A stretch of DNA of 64,000 bases from Lucinisca nassula (GCA_963580285.1 OY757023.1:86143108-86207107), one strand, 5' to 3'; positions 22,253-33,414 are shown, counted from the stretch's first letter. Numbers and translations: made by a program. Notes: a model not told the origin generated them from the sequence alone.

Positions 22253-22577
22253 CATTACGAAAACACACCTATTCAGATACATGTATCTTCAGAATTTTGC
22301 CACCGAAAAAAAAATGAAAATTTCCGATAAAAATTCCAATATTTTGCGTATTTTAGATTATGGGTACGAGGCGAGGCGGTTCTAAGAAGTACCCACAACC
22401 TATTTAGATAGATTGTGAGTACTGGTTGGAACCGCTTCGGCGAGGCAGTTCTCAAGAGTATCCACAACCTATGTTTTTGAGCAGAAATAGTTTACCCCTC
22501 AAAAGCATTAGTTTTACTATATGAAAGAGGGATTTAAAGGGGTCAAATGTAATGGTTAAAGGAGTGTTTTCGTGGCG
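22253..22577 (-). mobile_element. HC element with duplicated core
   Basis: It starts CATTACGAAAACACACC. Two core hairpins follow each other: a decayed one (22336-22400) and a better one (22401-22472). The A half (GTTTACCCCTCAAAAGC...AAAGGGGTC) closes the element. Confidence 0.78.
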
Positions 22578-22584
22578 GTTAATT

Positions 22585-22900
22585 TTGCACACCTGAACCT
22601 TTCTCATCTTGAGGTCCTGGGTTCAATCCCCGGCAGCGGTGTGAAAATTTCGGTGCCCGAACACGCTCCATTGGCATCATTTGCGGGGATGAAACCGTCC
22701 TTCGGATCGGGACGTTAACTGGAGCCCCCCCCCCCCTCCCCCTGTGTAGACAGAACCATCCCATGTGCAGGTTAAAGAACCCTGCCGTAATTACATGATT
22801 ACTGTGTAGGCTTTCATCCTGCAAAACTGGAGTGTATGTAATGTACACCGTCAGTGTTAAGGCGAAACCGCAAGAAAGAAGGAACGAAAGAAAGAAGATA
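22585..22900 (+). mobile_element. tRNA-headed SINE (T3), head truncated
   Basis: Only the 3' half of the tRNA-like head remains (B box GGGTTCAATCC). The body has ACACGCTCCATTGGCATCAT, GATCGGGACGTTAACTGG, TTAAAGAACCCTGCCG and CATGATTACTGTGTAGG. It ends in a GAAA-rich tail. A mixed C run of 16 bases (22726-22741) lies in the middle. The better copy is at 25246-25590. Confidence 0.8.
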
Positions 22901-23614
22901 TATGTATAGGAAATAAACCATTAGTGTCTTTAAGAATAAGGCACAATCGGTCACCCTTAGATAGTTTCAAATGGACGATTAAAGATAGTAAATGAAAAGG
23001 GAAACGATCAGGAACTGGTACTATCAGATCCCAAATCCCTCACAATCTCACAAGGGAAAGAAGTCGAAATAAGGAGTTACGACAGTAATCAAACTTTTCC
23101 AAGCAGGTGGTTACTCAGATAATCCAAATGTACCTAAAACGGAACAACATATATAATGGGGGCAAGAATAAGAATCACCAATATAACAAACATTAAACAG
23201 GAAGGAACCAAAGCAAAAGCACAGACTTGGAACGGCCAGTAAAAAATACTGACTTCACGGGATCCCAACCCTCAATCTCACTTTTACTGTGGTTCAAACT
23301 GTCAGATAATACAACAGTACCTAAAAAGAACAACTAAAAAGGGAAAGTATCAGAATCATCAACATACCAAACATTAAATCAAACATATTTCAAATTTATA
23401 CTGTGATCGAAAAATAAAAATAAATAAGTAAATAAATAAAAAGAAAAAAAATAATTGCGGGATTTTGCCTTTATTGATGGAAAACTTCAGCAAAAAGATT
23501 TTACATAACGGAAAATGAAACACTACTTCGAGAAACACGAGACTCCTTAACGACGTCATCGCGCCACATAGATGTCAGAATCAACATGGACGCTCTCGGG
23601 AGAATGAATGATTC
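22901..23614. other. no gene; possible diverged Penelope-like 3' UTR at 22975-23375
   Basis: AAACGATCAGGAACTGGTAC and later AGAATCATCAACATACCAAA resemble the terminal CGATCAGGAATCGATAC part of Penelope copies. A similar block lies at 62917-63060. The relation is tentative. An A-rich tract covers 23404-23450. Confidence 0.35.
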
Positions 23615-23726
23615 TGTTGGGTTCAATGACACGCCAATCCTTGTGGGCTGTTTTGTGTCGACAGAGAAAGGGAGAAAAGAGATAGAAGAGGAGATAAGAG
23701 TCAGGGGCTTGGGAGAAACAGGCGCT

Positions 23727-23727
<1 letters not shown>
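23615..23727 (-). repeat. R17 repeat fragment
   Basis: GTTGGGTTCAATGACACGCC, GTCGACAGAGAAAGGGAG and AGAGATAGAAGAGGAG match the 3' half of the R17 copy at 53590. It runs directly into an AAT microsatellite. Confidence 0.6.

Positions 23728-23728
<1 letters not shown>

Positions 23729-23780
<52 letters not shown>
23729..23780. repeat. (AAT)n microsatellite
   Basis: About 17 units, adjoining R17. It gives tyrosine- or isoleucine-run frames on the minus strand that are not genes. Confidence 0.98.
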
Positions 23781-23782
<2 letters not shown>

Positions 23783-23917
23783 CATCAACGCAATGCATTC
23801 TGTGTGAAATTCTACAAACACTCTTTATTGCAGTTCTCGGAAGTTTTCGGGGTTAAGACATTCGAAGTTATTTTCGAGCTTTAAACGCAATCGTAGAAGA
23901 TGTGTGTCGTTATTGAA

Positions 23918-24118
23918 ACCGAATATTCAAATCAGGAAAGTCCAATAAGGTAAGGGTAATTCAATTAAGGTAGGCTGATTTAAACGGAACATTCAAATCA
24001 GGAAAGTCAAATAAGGTAAGGGTTATTCTAACGGAACATTGAAATCAAGATAGCCCAATAAAGTAGGGATGATTTAAACAGGACATTCAAATCAATGAAG
24101 CCCAATAAGGTAGGACTG
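23918..24118. repeat. short tandem repeat of CATTCAAATCAGGAAAGTC type
   Basis: Four imperfect units share (A/G)CATTCAAATCA, GAAAGTCCAATAAGGTA and GATTTAAACGGA, with spacing of about 45-70 bp. Confidence 0.75.
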
Positions 24119-24439
24119 GTTTACGACGAAAAAGGTGGGGTCTATAAGCGGTAACTAGATGTACTATAGGTCAGCAGAAGGTATTATAGATTACTACCGA
24201 GTATAGCACGCATATAATTATAAATAGCATTGCCCTAAGTACTGGAGGGACCGGGTTTTATCACTTTTGGACCGAGGTTTCAGTCGCAGTCCAAATACCA
24301 GACATGCTTCCATTGGATACATATCCCATGTTTCATTTCAATGTGAAAAAAGGATAGTTAAAAGGCAATAAAAAAAGAAGTGCGTTTGATAATTATATCT
24401 GCAAGCTCAAGGAAATTGTTGCTCATTTTATATGGTCAA
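24119..24439. other. no recognised gene
   Basis: There is no coding region or named repeat. The sequence leads into a GGACGG-class repeat. Confidence 0.45.
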
Positions 24440-25072
24440 TCCTATGTTAAAAAGTCGACTTGTAGTCACTGCGCAGATGCAGGTGACCGTAACATGAAAA
24501 GGAGCAGGACAGCATAAGATGACCTTTTGAGCTAGAATGAAGTCGCCACGCTTTCTCCACAGGGGCTAAGTACATGACTGAAAAACTTAAATTTTGACCA
24601 TTTGACCCCTCCCCAAGGGCTGCAATCTGACCCAAGAGTCAAAATTGTACTTGTATTATATTCTACTAATCATCCCCTTTGATTTGATATGCCTAAAGAC
24701 TATGATCAGAAAAAAACTTTAATTTTGACCCCCGGACCCCCCAGGTCCGACCCCAGGGGCATGGTCCTGGGGTCGCAGCGAAAATCCCATTCAATGCCTT
24801 TTTACATATTTCATTAATCATTACTTCTGCAAAGTTTGGTATCAAACTCTGTATAATTGACTTTGTAATTGAATTTTATTGATATTTGACTTTTTGATCC
24901 TTCCCCAGGGCCCCTGGGCCAAGAATTAATGTGCTGTAGCATACCCAACTGATGAAAGCAACCCGCACGTACCAACTTTGTTTGGATTCCAATTAATAGT
25001 TTAGGAGGAGATAGCATAATGGGCGGACGGATAGACGGACGGAGACGTTTACATTATCTCCTCCTCTAAAGC
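24440..25072. repeat. dispersed GGACGG-class repeat
   Basis: TTAAATTTTGACCATTTGAC and TTTAATTTTGACCCCCGGAC are two loose units. The right end has TTTAGGAGGAGATAGCAT then GGACGGATAGACGGACGG, the same closing module as at 14870-14940. No left terminus was found. Confidence 0.6.
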
Positions 25073-25245
25073 GTGGGGATAATTAGGTTTGAAAAGTTGT
25101 GTGTGTGTAGTTTTTGTGGGAGCATGTTAAAGGTTACCGTCGCATATATGGAAAAATATTTAGTGGTAAGCTCCCATAAGCTCCGTTATGAGGCTAATAG
25201 AGTGGCTGATTGCGATATAAAACACCTTGCAGGTAGGAGAAAACA

Positions 25246-25590
25246 CTCAATGGAGCGTGATAGCTCAGTGGTTAGTGCACTTGCCTCTGATGCTAGAGGT
25301 CCCGGGTTCGATCCCCGAAAGCGGCGATAAAATTTCGGTGTCCGAACACGCTCCATTGGCATCATTTGTAAGGATGAATGTCATAAAATGCACCGTCTTT
25401 CGGATCGGGACGTTTACTGGAGCCCCCTGTGCAGGGAGAACCATCCCCTGTGCAGGTTAAAGATCCCTACCGTAATTACATGATTACTGTGTAGGCTTTC
25501 ATCCTGCAAAACTTGGAGTGTATGTAATATACACCTGCAGTAATGGTCAAATGTGACCGACGCAGTATCAGAAGATAGATAGATAGATAG
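25246..25590 (+). mobile_element. tRNA-headed SINE (T3), full head
   Basis: The head GGAGCGTGATAGCTCAGTGG, TTAGTGCACTTGCC and GGGTTCGATCCCC has good A and B boxes. The terminal bases do not form a proper acceptor stem, so it is not a functional tRNA. The body matches the copy at 22585. It ends in (GATA)n (25567-25590). Confidence 0.88.
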
Positions 25591-26298
25591 ATTCAAGAGA
25601 AATCGCCCAAGGAAATAATATAAACAGAGCCCAAATACAATATATACATTCGGAAATGCCACCATCACCGAACGCCAGAGAAACTGTTTACTTTGTTAAG
25701 ATAAAAATCATAAGAGCCTGGTTCATTATCGTCAGAAAAATAAAACAAATTGGCGCTTAAACGGGCATAAACGACACTGAAATTATCCGATGGTCTACGT
25801 CAGCAGTCAGATGACGTAGGTTCAGACAGTTTACAAGTTCTGATTGTGTCTAGTAGCCAAACATTAATCTACAATAATGTATGGTTTAATGCCATGTCTG
25901 AGTAGTCTCATGTCTCTAGACTTCCCAGTAATAACAATGATTTTAACAATTTGTCAGAATAATTCAGCCCCAGACTTCCGCCTGTTCTTGACCTGGTTAA
26001 GCTGATTGATCAGACGTAACAATGTTGGATTACGCAAACACACAAACAAAAACAAACGATGCTGTTGCATAACACATAGAAAACGTGCCAACACATCCAT
26101 CTCATGCCAAGGAAAGGGACTGTCATAGGTAAATAAAAATTCACAAAAACACACATGCGTTAAATACACAAAACAATCAAAATATTAGTGAATCCAAATA
26201 GGACGATCAATAGACAAACCATGGTGGTGGTAGTAGTGGTGTTGGTAGTTGGTTGGGATAAACTCAGGAGTTTATGAATATTTAACCCTCGAGCAAGC
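25591..26298. other. no recognised gene
   Basis: I see no supported coding region and no repeat that I can assign. Confidence 0.4.
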
Positions 26299-26362
26299 AA
26301 TGTAGACTCAGATCCATCGCCGCGTTCTGCGTCGTCTGATTTGAGCCTACACTGTTTGTCAA
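26299..26362. repeat. P2 element, decayed
   Basis: AATGTAGACTCAGATCC...GCCGCGTTCTGCG...GTCTGATTTGAGCC and TACACTGTTTGTC. Pairing persists with several mismatches. Confidence 0.65.
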
Positions 26363-26419
26363 TGTCCGAGAAAGGGCCTCCAGGCATATGTGGTTTAAGC
26401 TATCTAAGGTGCCGATTAG

Positions 26420-26572
26420 CATCACGAAAGCAAGCCGATATAAATTTGACCCTCTGAAATCCCACTTTTATTGCTAAACTGGGGTTTTCGGGGGTATATA
26501 TTATTTTCTTTATTTTTACCCAGAAGGATAGATTTTTTGGGGGTATTGGTTAGAACCACCTCGTCGAGTTCA
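26420..26572 (+). mobile_element. HC element, left part only
   Basis: CATCACGAAAGCAAGCC and the A half are followed by a left core arm (GGTTAGAACCACCTCGTCGAG). The right core arm and B half are missing. Confidence 0.72.
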
Positions 26573-26813
26573 GTGCTTAGATTTAGACCAGCAACTGACA
26601 ACTGCCCTTCTTGGATCAGCTAAATGGAGAAAATGACCGTAGAAACGATTTCTTGATACATTGCCATAAACGAATGTTGTGGAACCAGCGGGGATCGAAG
26701 CAACGACTATCGATGACAGTCAGACACGCGCATCCGCATCAGAATTCTTGCTTTGATATGATTGTGGATATCTCAACAACCGAGGCAGGCAGAGTTACAT
26801 CTCAGACAGTAAG

Positions 26814-27090
26814 TTTGTTTGTTTGATTTGAGGTTTAACGTCCCGTCAACTTTGGAGACGTTGCTTTCAATTTTGTGTGATTTTTACCCGACATTGAGAT
26901 GAAATGACATGTCAAGCCCTGTCACCCAATGAAACCGATAGGGTTTATAAGCATGGACGGTCCGACTCGCACCGCTTTACCTGAACAGGCTTAGATCCTC
27001 CAAGCGGTTTACCAGTACTCGTGTGCGGTCGGTTTCAGCTCTGCGTGGAAGCATCAAGCAGCCAATCTATTTCTTCAAGCCATGAGGCAG
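26814..27090 (-). mobile_element. S1 SINE-like element with target duplication
   Basis: A complete S1 bounded by the exact 13-bp duplication CTCAGACAGTAAG (26801-26813, 27091-27103). About 20 bp is missing in the first third relative to the copy at 12580. Confidence 0.9.
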
Positions 27091-27223
27091 CTCAGACAGT
27101 AAGGATTTAATGTAATGCAAAAACGCTAAAATACAAAAAGAGCAACCACAAACAAACCCAAGAAAAGACAGCTGCGCTATAACAATGGAAACAAAAATCA
27201 GTCGGTTCCAGTGGTAGGTTTCT

Positions 27224-27501
27224 CAACACGAAAACACGCCTTTTCAAATACAGTGTAAATTTTACCACCGAAAAATGGAAATTTCAGATGAAAACTTGTG
27301 ATAATTTTCTCTGTTTTGCTCAAAATATAGAGTGTGGGTACTCGTTAGAACCGCCGCGAAGAGGCGGTTCTAACGAGTACCCACAATTTATATTTTAGAG
27401 CAGAAATAAGAAAAAAAATGTTTACCCCTGTAAACCCCAGTTTTACTGTATAAAAGTGGGGTTCAAGGGGGTCAAAATTATATAGGCGTATTTTAGTGAT
27501 G
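27224..27501 (-). mobile_element. HC element, complete
   Basis: B half, core and A half. The core (27309-27396) has a GCGAAG apex where other copies have ATCGAG or ATTGAG. It ends ATAGGCGTATTTTAGTGATG. Confidence 0.85.
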
Positions 27502-27783
27502 TTTTTGTGCTTTGGTTAAATAACTGTTTCAACACTGTATCTTATTTTCATTCAAATTTTCATAATTCTAGGTCAAAAAATAAAGCATTAGATTTTGATC
27601 ACGTCATAATTTTGTTACCGGTATTTAACATGGAATCCGAAAAACGCTGTGATGTCATCGCGAAAATAAATCTATGTCTATGATTGATAGCATAAATATT
27701 GGGATTTACACAGGGGTCAAATAGTCCCATCCATTTAATATGACAAATCGTTCCGCACATTACAAAGCCCATTTCATCTATTT

Positions 27784-28490
27784 TCATTTATCATATGACG
27801 TCCCGTCTGAGAATGTAATAACGCCGTGTATTAAATTCGGTAACCACACTAGTGGATTAAATAGGCAAATTAGCTAGAAACGGCCCGTAACGTTATACGT
27901 ACAAAGTCCTTAACGACGTCGCGTTTACTAATGGCGGAATATTGACATGTAAAAAAAAAAGAAACATGAATAAAATGCGTTTCAAATCTCATACAATAAA
28001 CAGAATCTTGCTTTTGTGTTCACGTATTATTGAATTTATTAAAGTCGTTAAGGAAAAGGGATAAAATGAGCATTTTATCTCCTTTCCTCTACCATTGAAA
28101 TTCAGCCCCCGCCCATCGGGGCTTGAAGAAATAGATGGGCTGCATGATGCTTCCACGCAGAGCTGAAATCCGACCGCACACGAGTACTGGTAAGCCGCTT
28201 AGATGATCTAAGTCTGCCCAGGCAAAGCGGTGCGAGTCAGACCGTGCATGCTTATAAACCCTATTGGTTTTATTGGGCGACAGGGCTTGAGATGTAACTT
28301 CATCTCAATGTCTGGTAAAAGTCCCACAAAATTGGAAGTAACGTCTCCAAAATGACCTATACAGTGTTGACGGGGATGTTACAAACCTCAAATCAAACAA
28401 ACTAAACTCGTTGCTCGACAGTTTATACCTTTTTTCAACTCGTTAAGTTAATTCAATATAATACATGAACACTCATGTAAGATCCTCTAT
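27784..28490. mobile_element. F1 foldback element, interrupted by S1
   Basis: It shares with 60600-60959 (opposite orientation) the sequences CACTAGTGGATTAAATA, GACGTCGCGTTT...AATGGCGGAATATTGACAT, TAAGGAAAAGGGATAAAATG and CATGTAAGATCCTCTAT. The hairpin portion (GGGATAAAATGAGCATTTTATCTCC) lies at 28055-28085. An S1 copy splits the right arm. Confidence 0.75.
28104..28404 (+). mobile_element. S1 SINE-like element inside F1
   Basis: This is a full-length S1 from GCCCCCGCCCATCGGGG to CAAATCAAACAAACTAAA. The flanks on both sides are F1 sequence. No clean target duplication was found. Confidence 0.85.
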
Positions 28491-28532
28491 ATTTACAGTT
28501 AACCACAGAATACCGTATAGATCATCACACCA

Positions 28533-28740
28533 GGGGCCAGTTGTTCAATACTAGCGATTTCGTTAGTTAACGTATCGTTAAACAATTTTTATCGTTTAAT
28601 ATGACGAATACGATATTTTTGCTGAAAAAATGCTGCTCATATTTTTCAGCAAAAATGCATCTGTATTAGATATTGTACTTACTGAACACTTAACTAATTG
28701 ACCGCCAACGAGCTCGTTAAACTAACGATGCTTTAACCCA
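28533..28740. mobile_element. GGGGCCAGTTGTTCAA MITE, right end lost
   Basis: The left terminus GGGGCCAGTTGTTCAA matches the complete copy at 47959-48202. The internal hairpin TTTTTGCTGAAAAAATG...TTTTTCAGCAAAAATG is kept. The right end decays into CTTTAACCCACTTTG. Confidence 0.75.
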
Positions 28741-28775
28741 CTTTGTACCGGAACCCCCCCCCCAAAAGAACAGTG

Positions 28776-28842
28776 TAAGCCCAGATCAGACGCCGCAGAA
28801 CGCGGCGTCTGATCAGAGCCTACAATGTTTGCAAAATTTTAA
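28776..28842. repeat. P2 hairpin, nearly intact
   Basis: ACAGTGTAAGCCCAGATCAG then ACGCCGCAGAACGCGGCGTC and TGATCAGAGCCTACAATGTT. It has a strong stem with a GAA-type loop. Confidence 0.88.
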
Positions 28843-29142
28843 GCCAATTTCCAAAATAGTTTTTGAAGAAAACACAACCTGACACCCCTAAATGGACTCG
28901 TACTATATACATGTAGGAAGATTGCATTTGGTACGAAAAGAGTTAAACAACTGAGCCCGGATGCTTTGCCCTATATCTGACAAATGGTAATAGGTTTGTG
29001 GATAGTTTGCTTGTCTGAGAGCGGCTTCATTTGCATTAATGATATTTAGATTATTATGTGGGTTCTACTGACCACAATTTAATTTATACACGCTATTTTT
29101 ACTATATCATGAATAAACGGTTTGAACATTTGTTCTTCAAAT

Positions 29143-29226
29143 GTTCTTAATTCACTACCAGAAAGTGTAATAATGGCACCCTCCCTAAACTGTTTAAAGG
29201 CTAGATTTAACTCACATTGGCAGTGA
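29143..29226 (+). pseudogene. fragment of a LINE ORF2 C-terminus
   Basis: The short frame reads VLNSLPESVIMAPSLNCLK and ARFNSHWQ before a TGA at 29224-29226. 'W/L-N-S-LP-E-S-V...AP-S...F/LK-ARL' is the usual end of many CR1/Jockey-type ORF2 proteins. Only about 28 codons are recognisable and no RT remains upstream, so it may be a 5'-truncated insertion. It differs from the LINE at 8546-11789. The rest of 28843-29403 shows nothing else recognisable. Confidence 0.5.
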
Positions 29227-29403
29227 CAACCATACAAGTTCAACCCCTGGTGCTACGACTCCGGACCAAAACCCAGAGATTACTACTAGAACGCACCCAC
29301 AGAGGTTAGACAGCCTGTTCCGGTGTTCCAGTTATGTGAAAAATGTGAGTTAATTTGTTGTTCACTCTTCCAATACGTCTGTTCAAGTAAATGCATGTCA
29401 TTA

Positions 29404-29737
29404 CAGTCGAACTTCAATGGCTCGAACACCTTTGGGACCACGAAAATCTGTTCGAGACAGGAGTAGTTCGAGCCACTGAGAGTAACTGCCAGGAAGCATG
29501 ACGGGGTTAATTTTGGGACATCTAATAAAATGAATGCTGTGTGTACTGATTAGAATCGCCTCATCGAGGCGATTCTAATGAGTACACACAGCATTCATTT
29601 GCAAATTAAAATTCGAAAATCTCCTTAATTATCCCTTACTACTTCTTATGCAATAGAATTCTCTGGGGACTCAAAAACGGGTTCGACTCAGCCATGGTAA
29701 ACGAGCCATCGGTGTTCGAGCCATCGAAGTTCAACTG
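29404..29737. mobile_element. pogo-like MITE, 334 bp, intact core
   Basis: CAGTCGAACTTCAATGG at the left pairs with CCATCGAAGTTCAACTG at the right. TA duplications lie at 29402-29403 and 29738-29739. The central hairpin (29530-29598) has arms GTGTGTACTGATTAGAATCG and its complement. The arm differs from the HC core at only a few places, and most of the changes are matched on both sides of the stem. Confidence 0.88.
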
Positions 29738-29756
29738 TATTTCCATTGAAATGTAC

Positions 29757-29980
29757 CATTGCGATAACACATCCGTGTGACATAGTGAATTCTTTCATAT
29801 AGCGCAAAAACGGTTATTTTTCTGACGAAATATTGTGATATTTTCCTTATTTAGACTCCATGCAAAGGTTGTGGGTCCTAGTCAGAACCGCCTCATTGAG
29901 GCGGTTCTAACGAGTACCCACAACCCATGTCTTTGAGCAGAAATAAGAAAAATAAAGTACACCGCCTTAAACATGGCCAA
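29757..29980 (-). mobile_element. HC element, ACATCCGTG subfamily, right end lost
   Basis: CATTGCGATAACACATCCGT opens the element. The core (29868-29932) is well kept (CAGAACCGCCTCATTGAGGC). The A half stops after GTACACCGCCTTAAAC. Confidence 0.75.
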
Positions 29981-30629
29981 CTATATCTGACATTAGCCCG
30001 ATGAGTTTCAACCGTGACAGTCGCACAGAAAGTCAATATTGGGTTGTCTCCCTTTGACTGAGGCCTACGGCAGATACCTATTCGTGTACCTATCGTGTAA
30101 TCAATATTGTGTTTTAATCCGGCTGTGTGTGAAAATGACCCCGGGTGATATTGAACGATAGATACGTCTAGTTAATTTAGATCTGCGTGTTTTGGTACTT
30201 TAAACGAGAAAAATTCTCGTTTTGTCAAACGGTTAAAATTGAGCCTTTTTGTACTTAAAATATTATCGGTTCTCATAAATCCATTTTTTCCTGGAATATG
30301 ATATTTCACATTATTTTTTTGGGAAAAAAAACTCAAAAAACATTTATAGTTATTGGACGTCAGATTGCATTATTTAAAATTCCATTGTTTAGAAAAGCAA
30401 CATGTTCATAAGTCAATGTAATAAAAAAACCCTGTAAACCCCACTTTACATTACAGAAAAGAGAGGTTTAGAGGGGTTACAATGTGTATTATCCGCACCA
30501 AGACATTGTATTTTTCATCATAAAAATAATGTGCTTTTTTTTTTTTTTTTTTTTTACATATAAATTAACATTTCGAAGATAAGAAAGAAAACATTGTCTC
30601 AAGGATATGTTTTCTTAATGTGTTGACAG
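29981..30629. other. no gene; HC A-half fragment at 30421-30490
   Basis: CCCTGTAAACCCCACTTTAC and GAGAGGTTTAGAGGGGTTAC form the secondary HC inverted repeat without core or ends. A T run lies at about 30536-30555. Nothing else was recognised. Confidence 0.45.
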
Positions 30630-30927
30630 TTTTGTTTGATTGGAGGTTTAACGTCCCCGTCAACACTGTATAGGTCATTTTGCGGACGTTGCTTCCAATT
30701 TTGAGGGAATTTTACACGGCACTGAGATGACATCTCAAGCCCTGCCACCCAATGAAACCAGTAGGGTTTATCTGCATGGACGGTCCAACTCGCACCACTT
30801 TTCATGGGCAGGCTTAGAGCCCCCATGCAGTTTACTAGTACTCATGTGCTGTGCAGTCAGTTTCAGCTCTGCTTGGAAGCATCATGCAGCCCAATCTATT
30901 TCTTCAAGCCCCGTTGGGCGGAGGCCG
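30630..30927 (-). mobile_element. S1 SINE-like element with target duplication
   Basis: A complete S1 flanked by AATGTGTTGACAG on the left and AATGGGTTGACAG on the right (one mismatch). Confidence 0.88.
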
Positions 30928-30950
30928 TAATGGGTTGACAGCAAAGGCCA

Positions 30951-30996
30951 TGATCTAAGCTCGACGTCTGATCTGAGCATGCACTGTTTCCAGCAT
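30951..30996. repeat. P2 element, decayed
   Basis: ATGATCTAAGCTCGACGTCT then GATCTGAGCATGCACTGTTT. The left arm is damaged and the right outer arm kept. Confidence 0.5.
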
Positions 30997-31084
30997 AAGT
31001 GTCCATGTTTGGGCTTTCCCGTCCAAAATGTACTTAAATCTGCTTGACTATCATTATAATGTTAACAAGTCCATGTCACTGATG

Positions 31085-31262
31085 AACACCCCTTCTAAAT
31101 CCAACTTCATATAGAGAAAACTGTGGTTTGCTGGGACATACATATATATTTTTCTATTACTTTTGTCCCAAACATATGTTGTGGATATTCGTTAGAAGCG
31201 AGGCGGTTCTAACAAGATCCACAACCTATATTTAAAGTAGTAATAAACTATGACACAATTTT
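31085..31262 (+). mobile_element. HC element, diverged
   Basis: ACTTCATATAGAGAAAACTG is A-half-like. The core (31165-31235) lacks much of the left apical arm (TTAGAAGCGAGGCGGTTCTAA), leaving an asymmetric stem. Confidence 0.65.
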
Positions 31263-31540
31263 TAATAAACGTTTTCTGCAACCTAAAGAATGCATTATTT
31301 AACACGGATGTGATATCACAATGGTCTCAATGAGTATTCAATATTGTAACATATCCATGCAAGGTAATGCTTACTTACACTGTTTGAAATAAATTGTGAC
31401 TAATCAAAAATATAAAACGAAGCATTAGGTTTTAATTACTCTTTATTTACCTGTAACCATTTTAATTATCTATAATAACATACTGCAAATTCAAACATCA
31501 AATATTTATTCTGGAAAGAAAGGTTCATTGATTGTTAATT

Positions 31541-31825
31541 TGTTTGTTTGATTCGAAGTTTAACGTCCCCGTCAACACTGTATAGGTCATTTTGGAGACG
31601 TTGCTTCCCATTTTGTGACTTTTACCCGACATTGAGATGAACTGACATCTCAAGCCCTGCCGCCTAGTGAAACCAATAGGGTTTATAAGCATGGACGTTC
31701 CGACTCGCACCGGCTTAGATCCTCTAAGCGGTGTACCAGTACTCGTGTGCAGTCGGTTTCAGCTCTGCGTGTAATTGCATCATGCAGCCCATCTATTTCT
31801 TCAAGTCCCGAAGGATGGGGCCGTT
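31541..31825 (-). mobile_element. S1 SINE-like element with target duplication
   Basis: S1 bounded by the exact 13-bp duplication ATTGATTGTTAAT (31528-31540, 31826-31838). About 12 bp is missing near the middle. Confidence 0.9.
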
Positions 31826-31929
31826 ATTGATTGTTAATGTAAAGGAATATGTTCAAAATGCCGACACTAACAAACAACAAATTGGTCGATTTATCAAAAG
31901 GGACCAATCACTTACATATCTGCAAATTA

Positions 31930-32199
31930 CATTACGAAAACACGCCTATACAATGCATTGAAAACGTTACCACCGAAAAAAAAAAGATGAAAACTTGTAA
32001 TATTTTTCTTATTTCTGCTCAAAACATAGATTCTGGGCACTCGACAGAACCGCCTAGGTGAGGCGAGGAGGTTCTAACGAGCACCCACAATCTATGTTTT
32101 GAGCAGAAATATGAAAAATACCACAAGTTTTCATCTGAAAATTTTCATTGTTTGATTGTTAAATTTACAATGTATTAATATAGGCGTGTTTTCGTAATG
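31930..32199. mobile_element. HC element with two B halves
   Basis: The left side (CAATGCATTGAAAACGTTAC) and the right side (TAAATTTACAATGTATTAA) are both B-type, in inverted orientation about the core. The whole copy is therefore one large palindrome, with no A half. The core (about 32025-32105) contains a 9-bp insertion in the right apical arm. Confidence 0.82.
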
Positions 32200-32308
32200 T
32201 ATCCGTTAAGACGAGAACCCTAAGTCTGAGTTGTAAGCATAGAAATGCAAAGGAGATACTCTTACTTATTTTAATGCGGATAAATCTGTCTTGACACAAT
32301 AATTGCCG

Positions 32309-32597
<289 letters not shown>

Positions 32598-33080
32598 GTC
32601 TCAGTTGCTTCTTAGTAACTCAGTAATGCCGCCAATGTCTCTTAGCTAGTTTATATGTTTCTCTTCCTTATTTTGTTCGTGCTAAACGAGTAAATCTTTC
32701 TTTCTTTTATAAATGACGATAACTTCATCATTTACGCTCCTTCTATCTTTCTTTCTGCTCAGGTAAATGACGCACGTCAATATAATCGTTCATGATGGAT
32801 TGTTAATCGATCAATACATTGAGTAAGCACACTTCCGACTACCTGTCGATAATCGAATTATCACCAAGTATTGTGACGCGCGCCGTTAATCTTTGCACCA
32901 ATAGTTGTCACTAGACCAGTAAGTGGCAACTTGACCTGTAGTTGTATTTAAAAAGTAATATCATAAACCTGGGGACGGTAAATAAAAATAATTCAGATAA
33001 AATGAACAATTAAGACTCCGGGTCTCATCCGAGATTACGCTTCTTGCTAAAAAGAATCACCGTTTTATCATCAAGATAGC
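32598..33080. other. no recognised gene
   Basis: No supported features except TTTC-rich pieces near 32700 and 32750. Confidence 0.45.
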
Positions 33081-33206
33081 AAGTCCGTGTAATGAAAACC
33101 CTCTAACCCCACTTTATATAGAGAAAAGTGGGTATACATTATTTTCTTTATTTCTGCACCAAGACATAGGTTGTGGGTACTAGTTAGAACCAATCGCCTC
33201 TACCGG
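33081..33206 (+). mobile_element. HC element, left half only
   Basis: An A half with GAAAACCCTCTAACCCCAC is followed by the left core arm CATAGGTTGTGGGTACTAGT and TAGAACCAATCGCCTC. It then ends abruptly. Confidence 0.68.
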
Positions 33207-33414
33207 CCATGCATTTAGATAATATATTTATTTACAATATTCTTTATTTGCTTTGTTTTACGCCGCAGCCATAGATATTTTTGTCATATCGAGTTGTACG
33301 CAAAAATTACAGAATATAGACAATGCGTTTCTGAAGATTTAGAAAGTAAACGGTTTTCCTAGACATATTACTGAGCAATACTGAGTTTCATGTGGACAAA
33401 TCTTCATTGACACA

